A stretch of DNA of 64,000 nucleotides from Flavobacterium sp. (GTDB lineage: Bacteria; Bacteroidota; Bacteroidia; Flavobacteriales; Flavobacteriaceae): assembly GCA_014379405.1 (NCBI GenBank), contig JACMLU010000012.1, positions 124,001 through 188,000 on the forward strand. Direction: 5' to 3'. Within the stretch, counting starts at the first letter, position 1; each line of letters starts with the position of its first letter. Below the pieces are notes generated by a model, which saw only the letters and a list, made by a program, of their open reading frames with translations, was not told where the DNA came from and ran no database searches. Positions 1 through 8,619 of this stretch are shown piece after piece. Made by a program: the position numbers and the translations under genes.

Positions 1-1593
1 TTTGAATTCTTCAAAGATAACTTCGTCCATTTTAGAACCAGTTTCTGTTAATGCTGTAGCGATGATACTCAATGAACCACCATTTTCTACATTACGAGCA
101 GCTCCAAAGAAACGTTTTGGTTTTTGCAATGCATTGGCATCCACACCACCACTCAATACCTTACCAGATGCAGGTTGAACGGTATTGTATGCTCTTGCCA
201 AACGTGTAATAGAATCTAATAAAATTACAACATCGTGACCACATTCTACCAAACGTTTTGCTTTTTCAAGAACAATATTAGCGATTTTAACGTGCTCTTG
301 TGGTTCTCTGTCGAAAGTTGAAGCAATAACTTCACCACGAACACTTCGTTGCATGTCGGTAACCTCTTCTGGACGTTCGTCGATTAATAATACAATCAAA
401 TAAACCTCTGGGTGATTGGCAGCAATGGCGTTGGCAATGTCTTTCAATAACATTGTTTTACCTGTTTTAGGCTGCGCTACAATCATACCACGTTGTCCTT
501 TTCCTATTGGAGAAAACAAATCGATAATTCGGGTAGAAATAGTGCTTTGTCTTTCGGCCAATTTGAATTTTTCGGATGGAAAAACTGGAGTTAAATGTTC
601 GAAAGATACACGGTCACGAACTACTTGCGGGTCGTGTCCATTGATTTTTAAAACGCGAACTAAAGGAAAGAATTTTTCGCCTTCTTTTGGAGGACGCACC
701 ACTCCTTTTACGGTATCTCCGGTTTTAAGTCCGAACAATCTAATTTGTGAAGTCGATAAATAAATATCATCTGGTGAAGCCAAGTAATTATAATCAGAAG
801 AACGAAGGAAACCATAGCCATCAGGCATCATTTCCAATACACCTTCACTTTCTATGATACCGTCAAATTCAAAGTCAGAATCTCTAAAATTGTTTTTCTT
901 GTTTTTGAAATTTGGGTTTACATTCCCGTTTCCATTTGGCTGCGCCCTGTTCGGCTGCGCCTCGGGTCCATTTCCGTTACCGTTTTGATTGGGATTTTGA
1001 TTTGGATTTTGCTTATGTAATTGGTTGGGGTTTATTTTTTTGGCAGGAGCGCTAACTTCTGTATTTTCTACATTTTCAGGAGTTTCAGGAGTTTCAGCTT
1101 CGGAATTTTCCTCGTTTGTTTCGTTTGCTTCATTTTCTCCGCTGGCTAATTTTGCCTCTTCTTTTTGCTTTTGCAAAGCCATCTTCTTTTCGTAAGCAGA
1201 TTTATTGAATTTAATCACCTTGCCTACTTTCTTTTCAACTATTTCCTTTTCTACTTTTTCAGGTGTTGCAACTTCAGTAATCTCTTTTACTTCAACGGGA
1301 GCAACTATTGATTCTGGAGTTTCTTCTTCTGCAAAAAGGGAAGCATTAGTAGTCTTCTGAATGGCTACTTTTTTCTCAGGTGCAATTCGAGCTCTTTTTG
1401 GTTTGTCGTCCTGTGTTTTAGTTTCGGTCTTTTTAGTAGTTGGAGCCGAATCTTTGCTTGTCGACTGGAGTTCTAATATTTGGCTAATTAATGCCTCTTT
1501 TTTTACTCCGTTAAATTTTATTGTTTTAGCTGCTTTAGCTATTTCTTGAAGCTCGGAAAGCTTCATTTCTTTTAATGCAGAAATGTCAAACAT
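1..1593 (-). CDS. rho: Transcription termination factor Rho (3' end outside window)
   Basis: Rho is the hexameric RNA-dependent ATPase that dislodges RNA polymerase from untranslated transcripts. Reading the minus strand from the ATG at 1593 gives 531 codons that run off the window edge, so an estimated 75-80 C-terminal residues are missing. The order is: a helical Rho_N-type start ([16 protein letters not shown]); a long low-complexity insertion, Lys/Glu/Thr-rich at about residues 50-180 and Asn/Gln/Pro/Gly-rich at about 185-240; an RNA-binding segment with MPDGYGFLR near 253; Walker A AQPKTGKT at 373-380; and the Walker B stretch [15 protein letters not shown]. The inserted N-terminal region is typical of Bacteroidetes Rho and absent from E. 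coli Rho. The gene is divergent from the DUF4293 gene. Identity is near certain. Confidence 0.97.
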   Translation of the reverse strand, partial: MFDISALKEMKLSELQEIAKAAKTIKFNGVKKEALISQILELQSTSKDSAPTTKKTETKTQDDKPKRARIAPEKKVAIQKTTNASLFAEEETPESIVAPVEVKEITEVATPEKVEKEIVEKKVGKVIKFNKSAYEKKMALQKQKEEAKLASGENEANETNEENSEAETPETPENVENTEVSAPAKKINPNQLHKQNPNQNPNQNGNGNGPEAQPNRAQPNGNGNVNPNFKNKKNNFRDSDFEFDGIIESEGVLEMMPDGYGFLRSSDYNYLASPDDIYLSTSQIRLFGLKTGDTVKGVVRPPKEGEKFFPLVRVLKINGHDPQVVRDRVSFEHLTPVFPSEKFKLAERQSTISTRIIDLFSPIGKGQRGMIVAQPKTGKTMLLKDIANAIAANHPEVYLIVLLIDERPEEVTDMQRSVRGEVIASTFDREPQEHVKIANIVLEKAKRLVECGHDVVILLDSITRLARAYNTVQPASGKVLSGGVDANALQKPKRFFGAARNVENGGSLSIIATALTETGSKMDEVIFEEFK

Positions 1594-1748
1594 AAATGTT
1601 CTATGAGTTTAAATAATTTGGGAATACTATAAAAGTGTGTAGTAAATTTTTAATTTTGAATTCACCGAAGAATGAAGTACTTACGGATTTGTTATGCAAT
1701 AATACGAATAATTTTTAGGATACAATAGTATTTATTAAAAAGAAAATA

Positions 1749-1756
1749 TATTTTTG
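1749..1756 (+). promoter_or_regulatory. Putative -7 box (TATTTTTG) for the DUF4293 gene
   Basis: The sequence matches the Bacteroidetes TAnnTTTG element and lies 17 bases before the ATG at 1774. No clear TTG -33 element was seen upstream. Confidence 0.45.
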
Positions 1757-1773
1757 TCAAAGAAATCAAAACA

Positions 1774-2187
1774 ATGATACAAAGAATTCAAACCATATAT
1801 TTACTTCTTGCTTTTGTGGTAACCGGTGTTTTACCTTTCTTCATTCCGTTATGGACAATGGCAGATGGCAAAGACTACTATTTTATGCAAAATCAAGTAT
1901 ATGTTGTGGTTTTAGGGCTGAGTACTACGCTTTCGTTGTTGAGTATCATTTCCTATAAAAAAAGACAAAATCAGTTTGTTATTGGCAGATTGAACATAAT
2001 ATTAAATTTAATTTTATTAGGCTTGTTTGTTTATCGTTCACTAAATGTATCTGGAGAAACACTAGCTGTTTCTGAGAAAGGTATTGGGATGTTTCTACCA
2101 ATTGTTGCTATCGTATTATTAGTTTTAGCTAATAAGGCCATCAAGAAGGATGAAGATCTTGTAAAATCTGTGGATAGGTTGAGATAA
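1774..2187 (+). CDS. DUF4293 family four-helix membrane protein
   Basis: Small inner-membrane protein of unknown function. The 137 residues contain four hydrophobic stretches, at about residues 6-26, 44-60, 70-90 and 105-125, joined by short charged loops such as KKRQNQF. The C-terminal tail is cytoplasmic-looking (KKDEDLVKSVDRLR). The beginning MIQRIQTIYLLLAFV is characteristic of the DUF4293 family, which in Flavobacteriaceae commonly sits beside rho, as here. The start is supported by a TATTTTTG box 17 bases upstream. A strong hairpin terminator follows at 2217-2243. No catalytic residues can be proposed. Confidence 0.85.
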   Translation: MIQRIQTIYLLLAFVVTGVLPFFIPLWTMADGKDYYFMQNQVYVVVLGLSTTLSLLSIISYKKRQNQFVIGRLNIILNLILLGLFVYRSLNVSGETLAVSEKGIGMFLPIVAIVLLVLANKAIKKDEDLVKSVDRLR

Positions 2188-2216
2188 TCCTATAATCTTA
2201 GTTTATGTGCGAAGGA

Positions 2217-2243
2217 AACCCGAATGAAAGTTCGGGTTTTTTT
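2217..2243 (+). terminator. Rho-independent terminator after the DUF4293 gene
   Basis: AAACCCGAA and TTCGGGTTT form a stem with a loop of a few bases, followed by a run of T. It lies 30 bases downstream of the stop codon. Confidence 0.8.
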
Positions 2244-2265
2244 GTGGCTATTTTTCACTGATTAT

Positions 2266-2294
2266 ACCTGACAGGTTTTTAAAACCTGTCAGGT
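2266..2294. repeat. Palindrome of the ACCTGACAGG type
   Basis: ACCTGACAGGTTTT and AAAACCTGTCAGGT form an almost uninterrupted palindrome between the convergent DUF4293 and phosphodiesterase genes. A near relative (core CCCGACAGGTTTT) lies at 54668-54708 inside the RND efflux gene cluster, so this is a dispersed sequence and not a one-off. It may act as a second, bidirectional terminator. Confidence 0.6.
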
Positions 2295-2327
2295 CTGAAG
2301 AATATCTAGATTTGCCGATGACTAAAA

Positions 2328-2822
2328 CTATTTCTTCCCTATTTCAATAATCTCCAAGTCTTTTATTTTGTCGCCATCAATCACGAAACGCAGCATCGTT
2401 CTCACTTGATGAAAACCACTTTTTCCAGCCGCTCCGGGATTCATATGCAGAAGATTGTGTTTCTTGTCAAAAATCACTTTCAGGATATGCGAATGCCCAC
2501 AAATAAACAACTTAGGAGGATTAGCCATCATTTCAGTTTTAATATTCGGATTGTATTTTCCGGGATAACCACCAATATGTGTAATCCAGACATCGACTCC
2601 TTCACACATAAATCGGTTGTGTAACGGAAATTCCATTCGGGCTTTGTCGTCGTCAATATTGCCGTAAACACAGCGTAAGGGTTTCAGTTTCTTTATGGTA
2701 TCAGTCACGACCAAATCACCAATATCGCCGGCATGCCAAACTTCATCAGCCTGGGCTACATATTTAAGAATCGTATCGTCAATATGACTGTGGGTATCGG
2801 AAAGCAGGAGGATTTTTTTCAT
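2328..2822 (-). CDS. YfcE/MJ0936-type metallophosphoesterase
   Basis: Predicted cytoplasmic two-metal phosphodiesterase of the calcineurin-like superfamily, 164 residues, the usual length for the single-domain YfcE/MJ0936 group. Metal ligands are visible in order: SDTHSH (D9, H11), HAGDIGD (D33), YGNIDDD (Asn near 55), ITHIGG and ICGHSH (about 107-112). The start MKKILLLSDTHSH places the first motif at the expected distance from the N terminus. It is transcribed towards the DUF4293 gene, with hairpins at 2217-2294 between them. Substrate is unknown; relatives act on model phosphodiesters or cyclic nucleotides. The upstream DNA (2823-2870) carries a degenerate repeat of the form seen before other genes (ccgcaaaggca). 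Confidence 0.88.
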   Translation of the reverse strand: MKKILLLSDTHSHIDDTILKYVAQADEVWHAGDIGDLVVTDTIKKLKPLRCVYGNIDDDKARMEFPLHNRFMCEGVDVWITHIGGYPGKYNPNIKTEMMANPPKLFICGHSHILKVIFDKKHNLLHMNPGAAGKSGFHQVRTMLRFVIDGDKIKDLEIIEIGKK

Positions 2823-3053
2823 ATTTTTTCACCGCAAAGGCACTAAGTCGCGAAGTTTTTTTATCACAAAAGTTCAACGTAGCAAAGTTATTATTTAAGA
2901 TGATAAATTAGCGATTTTTAATTTGAGTTTTGGGAAAACTTTAAAGGTATAGTAAACTTAAATCTTTGTAAATTTGCCAATATTAACTCGTTCACTGGAC
3001 ACTTTTTCAGCATTAATGACTGAATACTGAACACTGAATACTGAACACTAAAC

Positions 3054-3788
3054 TTGAGGTATTTTATAAAACTGGCATATAACGGAACCAATTATCACGG
3101 ATGGCAATACCAACCCAATGCTTCGTCTGTGCAAGAAACGCTGAACAAAGCAGTTTCTGTTGTATTGAATACAGAAATTAATCTTATGGGTGCAGGTCGC
3201 ACCGATACTGGTGTTCACGCCAAAGAAATGTATGCTCATTTTGATTTTGAAACTCCAATAAATTCTTCTAGTTTGGTTCATAAACTCAATTCTTATTTGC
3301 CCAAAGACATTGTGGTTTATGATATTATTCCCGTAAAAGACGAAGCTCACGCGCGTTTTGACGCTACAAAAAGAACCTATGAATACCATATCAATACTTT
3401 TAAGGATGCTTTTTTGCAAGACGGAAGCTGGTATTTTCATCAGAAGTTGGATTTAGACTTAATGAATCAAGCCTCAAAATTGTTGTTTAACCACATTGAT
3501 TTTCAATGTTTTTCCAAGGTAAATACGGATGTAAACACTTTTGATTGCACTATATTTGAAGCACATTGGACACAAGAGAACAACCAAATTGTATTCACGA
3601 TTTCGGCCAATCGATTCTTGCGCAATATGGTTCGCGCCATTGTTGGCACATTAGTAAATGTGGGTTTGCAAAAAATCACCTTGGACGATTTCAACGAAAT
3701 CATTAAAAGCAAAAACCGCGACAAAGCTGGTTTCTCGGTTCCTGCTCACGGATTGTATTTGACAAAAATTGAGTACGATTATTTGTAG
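3054..3788 (+). CDS. truA: tRNA pseudouridine synthase A
   Basis: TruA isomerises U38-U40 in the tRNA anticodon arm. The 244 residues match the family length. RYFIKLAYNGTNYHGWQ is the family N terminus, GAGRTDTGVHAK carries the catalytic aspartate (D51), and ANRFLRNMVRAIVGTL is the conserved C-terminal RNA-binding segment. The only start that includes the conserved N terminus is TTG at 3054; no ATG exists in frame nearby, so a non-AUG start is likely. The DNA just upstream is a string of short repeats (tgaatactgaacac). It is followed by an ABC exporter on the same strand, 88 bases away. Function is secure; only the start codon is unusual. Confidence 0.95.
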   Translation: MRYFIKLAYNGTNYHGWQYQPNASSVQETLNKAVSVVLNTEINLMGAGRTDTGVHAKEMYAHFDFETPINSSSLVHKLNSYLPKDIVVYDIIPVKDEAHARFDATKRTYEYHINTFKDAFLQDGSWYFHQKLDLDLMNQASKLLFNHIDFQCFSKVNTDVNTFDCTIFEAHWTQENNQIVFTISANRFLRNMVRAIVGTLVNVGLQKITLDDFNEIIKSKNRDKAGFSVPAHGLYLTKIEYDYL

Positions 3789-3876
3789 AAAAAGAATTAA
3801 GTATTAAGAAAATAGAAGAAAGAGCAAAGAATAAAGAGAATAGACATTGACATCAGGATAAGACTCCTAAAATTAT

Positions 3877-5631
3877 ATGAAAGCAAAAGCATTTGATACC
3901 ACCATATTCAAAAGAATATTAAAATACACTAAGCCTTATAAATGGCGATTCAATAGCGTTATTGCATTTGCTGTTTTTTTGTCGGTATTTGCGGCGGTGC
4001 GTCCATTAATTTTACAAGGAACTGTGGATACCTATATCAAACCCAAGGACAATTATGGCCTATTGCTGTATGTAACTTTGATGGGAGTTACCTTATTATT
4101 AGAAGTAATTTTCCAATTTTTCTTTGTGTATTGGGCGAACTGGCTTGGGCAGGATATTGTAAAAGACATTCGTACCAAACTCTTCAAACACATGTTGAGT
4201 TTTCGAATTAAATACTTCGACAACGTGCCTATTGGCCAATTAGTAACGCGTTCGGTTTCAGATATCGAACAAATTGCACGTATTTTTAGTCAAGGTTTGT
4301 TTATGATTGCCAGTGACGTGATGAAAATGATTGTTTGTTTAATTATTATGTTTTGGATGAATTGGCAACTTTCCATTATTGTAGTACTAGCAATGCCCAT
4401 ATTGGTTTTTTTTACGCGAATATTCCAAAAGAAAATGCAAATCGCTTTCGAAGAAGTGCGAACACAAATTGCCAATATGAATTCTTTCGTGCAAGAACGA
4501 GTTACAGGAATGAAAATTGTCCAACTGTTTAATCGAGAAAACATTGAAGCCGAAAAATTCAAATCCATCAACGAAAAACACAATAAAGCCTGGATAAAAA
4601 CCATATTGTACAACTCCATCTTCTTCCCTATTGCCGATATTATTTCGTCCTTGACCCTTGGTTTTATAGTATTGTATGGAGGTCTTCAAATTATTAACGG
4701 AAATACATTTACCACTTTAGGACAAATGACGGCTTACACAATGTTCATAGGAATGTTGTTCAACCCGCTACGACAAATTGCAGATAAATTCAACGAGATG
4801 CAACTGGGAATGATTGCCGCCAATCGTGTTTTTGACATTCTTGACACCAAGGATCAAATTCAAGATACAGGAACGGTTGAAGCCCCTATTTTTAAAGGAA
4901 GCATCCAATTCAAGGATGTTCATTTTGGTTACATTGCCAATGAAGAAGTGATAAAAGGCATTGATTTAGATGTAAAAGCAGGCAAAACAGTGGCCATTGT
5001 TGGTGCAACGGGAGCTGGAAAATCTACGATTATCAATTTGCTGAATCGTTTTTATGAAATCAATAGTGGAACGATTTATATTGACGATCACAATATCGAA
5101 AATTATACTTTGAGTTCGCTACGCAAGCAAATTGCCGTGGTTTTACAGGATGTTTTTCTTTTTGCCGATACGATTTTCAACAACATCACGCTGAATAACC
5201 CTGATATTACTCGGGAACAGGTTTTGGCTGCGTCCAAGAAAATTGGCGTACACAAATTCATTATGAGTTTGCCCGACAATTATGATTTTGACGTGAAAGA
5301 ACGTGGCGTAATGCTTTCATCCGGACAGCGTCAATTGATTGCTTTTCTGCGTGCTTATGTGAGTAATCCGAGTATCTTAATTTTGGACGAAGCCACATCT
5401 TCTATCGATACGTATTCTGAAGAATTGATTCAACGAGCTACCGAAACGATTACCAAAGGGAGAACATCGATAGTGATTGCACACCGATTGGCCACCATCA
5501 TCAATGCTGATAAAATTGTAGTAATGGACAAAGGGCTGATTGTAGAACAAGGAACACATCAGGAATTAGTTACTAAAGAAGGTGGTTATTATAAAAACCT
5601 GTATGATTCGCAGTTTGCTGTGGAGTATTAA
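3877..5631 (+). CDS. ABC exporter with fused membrane and ATPase domains (MsbA-like)
   Basis: A half-transporter of 584 residues that would work as a homodimer in the inner membrane. Residues about 20-320 contain six transmembrane helices typical of type IV ABC exporters. The ATPase domain follows, with Walker A GATGAGKST at 376-384, the signature LSSGQ near 480, Walker B ILILDEATSS near 503 and the H-loop IAHRLATI. The length and domain order fit MsbA/LmrA-type lipid or drug exporters. In Flavobacteriaceae this gene often follows truA, as here. The substrate cannot be read from sequence. The signature has SSGQ in place of the commoner SGGQ, a tolerated variant. Confidence 0.9.
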   Translation: MKAKAFDTTIFKRILKYTKPYKWRFNSVIAFAVFLSVFAAVRPLILQGTVDTYIKPKDNYGLLLYVTLMGVTLLLEVIFQFFFVYWANWLGQDIVKDIRTKLFKHMLSFRIKYFDNVPIGQLVTRSVSDIEQIARIFSQGLFMIASDVMKMIVCLIIMFWMNWQLSIIVVLAMPILVFFTRIFQKKMQIAFEEVRTQIANMNSFVQERVTGMKIVQLFNRENIEAEKFKSINEKHNKAWIKTILYNSIFFPIADIISSLTLGFIVLYGGLQIINGNTFTTLGQMTAYTMFIGMLFNPLRQIADKFNEMQLGMIAANRVFDILDTKDQIQDTGTVEAPIFKGSIQFKDVHFGYIANEEVIKGIDLDVKAGKTVAIVGATGAGKSTIINLLNRFYEINSGTIYIDDHNIENYTLSSLRKQIAVVLQDVFLFADTIFNNITLNNPDITREQVLAASKKIGVHKFIMSLPDNYDFDVKERGVMLSSGQRQLIAFLRAYVSNPSILILDEATSSIDTYSEELIQRATETITKGRTSIVIAHRLATIINADKIVVMDKGLIVEQGTHQELVTKEGGYYKNLYDSQFAVEY

Positions 5632-5673
5632 ATTAGATCCTTTTACTTTTAATTTTATTGGAATAAAATACGT

Positions 5674-5815
5674 CGTCACTTCGAGTGATTTTGAATAGTA
5701 ATGCGACAGCTTTACTATTCAAAATTTTATCGAGAAGCATACAACGTAAAAGTTCTCGATACATTTTATTAAAAAAAGCTAATCGCATTTTTTTAATAAA
5801 ACACTCGAACTGACG
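5674..5815. repeat. Cloverleaf repeat element, copy 1 (no gene inside)
   Basis: Together with 5939-6003, this is the main content of the 506-base gap before lpdA. Terminal stem P1 pairs 5674-5687 with 5802-5815 (13 of 14 positions, with one C opposite C). Three hairpins fill the interior almost without spacers: P2 at 5689-5724 (13 bp, loop TGCGACAGCT), P3 at 5728-5761 (9 bp, TATCGAGAA with TTCTCGATA) and P4 at 5765-5800 (13 bp). Copies 2 and 3 lie at 39413-39926 and 39961-40094. P1 and P2 show compensatory base changes against those copies, which argues that the pairing matters. Confidence 0.85.
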
Positions 5816-5938
5816 TACTACACTCTTATTGTTCGGAGTTACGAGTGCGCGTGAGGGATTACTTCACTATGCTTTTATTTTCATAGGAGTTCAGTGAACT
5901 TCGTTTGAAGCTGGCTACCGAAGTAGCGCGGATAGCCC

Positions 5939-6003
5939 GACCGCTTTTGTGAAAGGGGGCGAACTGAATACTTACAAGAGTGCCCCCTTTTGCAAAAGTG
6001 GTC
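5939..6003. repeat. Long GC-richer hairpin element
   Basis: GACCGCTTTTG near 5939 pairs with CAAAAGTGGTC ending at 6003, and the inner GGGGGC pairs with GCCCCC, leaving a loop of about 20 bases. The preceding bases (gcgcggatagcccga) and the trailing cacgccc look like a dispersed flavobacterial intergenic repeat. It is much richer in G+C than its surroundings. No coding sequence is present. Confidence 0.6.
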
Positions 6004-6078
6004 ACGCCCAAATATTGGTTGTAAAATTTCTAACAATTTTAAGTAACATCGTACTAAACTTTTAAAGCCGAAACTTCC

Positions 6079-6105
6079 TTGTAATAAAATAAATCCTTAA
6101 ATTCG
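6079..6105 (+). promoter_or_regulatory. Putative lpdA promoter (TTG, 16 bases, TAAATTCG)
   Basis: TTG at 6079-6081 and TAAATTCG at 6098-6105 resemble the Bacteroidetes -33 and -7 elements, although the spacing is slightly short. The box ends 32 bases before the lpdA ATG. Confidence 0.5.
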
Positions 6106-6137
6106 CACACTGAAATTAATTTAGAAAAAAACATACA

Positions 6138-7526
6138 ATGAAATACGATATTATAGTTTTAGGAAGTGGCCCAGGCGGATATGTAACTGCCATTAGAGCT
6201 TCACAATTAGGCTTTAAAGTTGCCGTAATCGAAAAAGAAAGCCTTGGTGGTATTTGCTTGAATTGGGGTTGTATCCCTACCAAAGCATTATTAAAATCAG
6301 CACAGGTTTTTGATTACTTAAAACACGCTTCTGATTATGGATTGACTGTTTCATCTTTTGATAAAGACTTCCCTGCCGTGATTCAACGTAGCCGTGGAGT
6401 GGCACAAGGAATGAGCAAAGGGGTTACTTTCTTGATGAAAAAAAATAAAATCGACGTTATCAATGGTTTTGGAAAAGTAAAACCAGGTAAAAAAGTCGAC
6501 GTTACCGATAAAGACGGAAAAGTTACTGAATACAGTGCAGACCATATTATTATTGCTACAGGAGCACGTTCTCGTGAGTTACCAAACTTGCCTCAAGATG
6601 GGGTTAAAGTAATTGGATACAGACAAGCAATGTCTTTGCCTACTCAGCCTAAAAAGATGATTGTTGTAGGTTCTGGAGCTATTGGAGTTGAATTTGCACA
6701 TTTTTATAACTCTATGGGAACAGAAGTTACTATTGTAGAATTTATGCCAAATGTAGTGCCTGTTGAGGACGAAGATATTTCAAAACAATTTGAAAAATCG
6801 TTGAAAAAATCAGGAATCACTGTGATGTTAAATTCTTCTGTAGAAAGAATTGATACTACTGGAAAAGGAGTTAAAGCATACGTTAAAACAGCTAAAGGAG
6901 AAGAAGTTTTAGAAGCTGACATTTTATTGTCTGCGGTTGGAATCAAAACCAACATCGAAAACATCGGATTGGAAGAAGTGGGTATTGCTGTTGACAGAGA
7001 TAAAATCTTGGTAAACGCTTACAACCAAACCAATATTCCAGGATATTACGCTATTGGTGATGTTACTCCAGGTCAGGCTTTGGCACACGTTGCTTCTGCT
7101 GAAGGAATTAACTGTGTGGAGAAAATTGCAGGTCTTCACGTAGATCCAATCGATTACGGAAACGTTCCGGGTTGTACTTATGCAACTCCAGAAATTGCTT
7201 CTGTAGGTTTGACTGAAAAACAAGCTAAAGAAAAAGGATACGAATTGAAAATTGGTAAATTCCCATTCTCAGCTTCTGGAAAAGCACAAGCTTCTGGAAA
7301 TTCTGATGGTTTTGTAAAAGTAATTTTTGACGCCAAATACGGCGAATGGTTAGGTTGCCACATGATTGGTGCTGGTGTTACCGATATGATTGCTGAAGCA
7401 GTTGTAGCACGTAAACTAGAAACTACGGGACACGAAATCCTGAAATCGATTCACCCTCACCCAACAATGAGCGAAGCCGTTATGGAAGCCGTTGCTGATG
7501 CTTATGGCGAAGTGATTCACTTGTAA
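6138..7526 (+). CDS. lpdA: Dihydrolipoyl dehydrogenase
   Basis: The E3 flavoenzyme of the pyruvate and 2-oxo acid dehydrogenase complexes, reoxidising dihydrolipoamide with NAD+. The 462 residues are full length. The FAD-binding GSGPGGY is at residues 9-15, the redox disulphide GICLNWGCIP has C40 and C45, and the NAD-binding GSGAIGVEFAHF is in the middle. The dimer-interface active site HPHPTMSE contains H439, H441 and E446. The neighbouring genes are not other subunits of the complex, so it is probably a stand-alone, constitutively expressed gene. A hairpin terminator follows. Confidence 0.97.
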   Translation: MKYDIIVLGSGPGGYVTAIRASQLGFKVAVIEKESLGGICLNWGCIPTKALLKSAQVFDYLKHASDYGLTVSSFDKDFPAVIQRSRGVAQGMSKGVTFLMKKNKIDVINGFGKVKPGKKVDVTDKDGKVTEYSADHIIIATGARSRELPNLPQDGVKVIGYRQAMSLPTQPKKMIVVGSGAIGVEFAHFYNSMGTEVTIVEFMPNVVPVEDEDISKQFEKSLKKSGITVMLNSSVERIDTTGKGVKAYVKTAKGEEVLEADILLSAVGIKTNIENIGLEEVGIAVDRDKILVNAYNQTNIPGYYAIGDVTPGQALAHVASAEGINCVEKIAGLHVDPIDYGNVPGCTYATPEIASVGLTEKQAKEKGYELKIGKFPFSASGKAQASGNSDGFVKVIFDAKYGEWLGCHMIGAGVTDMIAEAVVARKLETTGHEILKSIHPHPTMSEAVMEAVADAYGEVIHL

Positions 7527-7574
7527 AATTAATTTTCGGTGTTCAGTCGCTATTGGCAGACTGAAATAAATATC

Positions 7575-7608
7575 AATCCGTTTTGCGAAAGCAAAGCGGA
7601 TTTTTTTT
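7575..7608 (+). terminator. Rho-independent terminator after lpdA
   Basis: AATCCG..TTGC pairs with GCAAAGCGGATT around a GAAA loop, followed by eight T residues. Confidence 0.8.
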
Positions 7609-7692
7609 GTTAATAAATTACCTCATTCACAAGTGTATTGAAAATCAATTGTTTATATCTTTAAATGATTTTTTAACCAAAACCTTTATACT

Positions 7693-8187
7693 ATGAGAAA
7701 AATACACCTAATCAAAGTTGTTTTAGTAGCCCTGTTCTTGGTAAGCATTAGTTGCAAAAAAGAAACGGAAGCCACGACTGAAGTCAAATCCACATTTAAT
7801 TTAGAAGAAGCAAAAGCCGCAATAGGAATTGCTGGACAAACATTTGTTATAGCTATGAACAAAGGTGATTCCATCGCGCTGGCCAATTGTTATACAACGG
7901 ATGCCAAAATGATGGGACCAAATGAAAAAGCGGTCGTTGGAAGACCAGCAATTCAAAAAGTGTTCAGCGGCTGGATTAAAGGCGGAATACCAACCTTCAC
8001 GATGAAAACCATAGCCGTATGGGGCAACGAAGAAATGATGGCGGCCGAAGAAGAATGGGCCTTTTCTGATAAAGATGGAAAAATACTGGACTCCGGAAAA
8101 TCAATTGAACTTTTCAAAATGGAAGACGGAAAATGGCGAATGTTCAGGGATTGCTATAATTCTGACCTGCCCATTCCCAAGAAATAA
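7693..8187 (+). CDS. SnoaL/DUF4440-like lipoprotein
   Basis: A 164-residue secreted lipoprotein. The signal peptide MRKIHLIKVVLVALFLVSIS ends at Cys21, which is followed by charged residues (KKETEA), fitting signal peptidase II processing. Residues about 40-160 look like an NTF2/SnoaL fold of the DUF4440 group: MNKGDSIALANCYTTDAKMMGP, the GRPAIQKVFSGW helix and a closing strand GKWRMFRDCYNSD. Such domains bind small ligands or act as ketosteroid-isomerase-like enzymes; no catalytic pair can be assigned here. It stands alone between the lpdA terminator and a long A/T-rich gap. Confidence 0.75.
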   Translation: MRKIHLIKVVLVALFLVSISCKKETEATTEVKSTFNLEEAKAAIGIAGQTFVIAMNKGDSIALANCYTTDAKMMGPNEKAVVGRPAIQKVFSGWIKGGIPTFTMKTIAVWGNEEMMAAEEEWAFSDKDGKILDSGKSIELFKMEDGKWRMFRDCYNSDLPIPKK

Positions 8188-8619
8188 TTGGATTGTTTCC
8201 TTAAAATAAAAATATATTTTGTGAAAGCAAAACATATTTTTTTGTGCTATTATTTAAAGTAAACACGACAGTAAATTAAATTTAAATAACTAACTACTAG
8301 ATGATTAATAAAAATTAATTATTTTTTTTTTAAAATTAATTTATTATTTTTTTGTACTTTTATTTTCTACTAAAAAAAATGTTTATTGCCTCAAACATTT
8401 AAGTATTGTTTTGCCAAAATATATTGTGTTATAAAGATAAGCTTCAATTCAAAAAATAATTAATCCATTATAAACCTGAATCAAAAAACGACAAGAAAAA
8501 ATTAAAATACTTGCGTTTTATTTTCAATTCGTTTGATATAGACATAAGGTTTGTTTGGATTGATCATAAGTATTTCGAATAATATCAAATTAATAGTAAC
8601 CATAATATTTAAATTCAAA
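8188..8619. other. A/T-rich intergenic stretch before the NmrA-type gene
   Basis: About 430 bases rich in poly-A and poly-T runs (for example near 8320-8390), with no credible reading frame and no hairpin with a T tract. It probably holds the promoter of the next gene, but no exact TAnnTTTG box with a TTG partner was convincing. Confidence 0.5.

Noticed and set aside
3010..3052. Short tandem words (tgaatactgaacac) before truA, echoed near 7540, 19425 and 38656
   Set aside because: Too short and degenerate to define an element or a regulatory site; treated as simple dispersed repeats.
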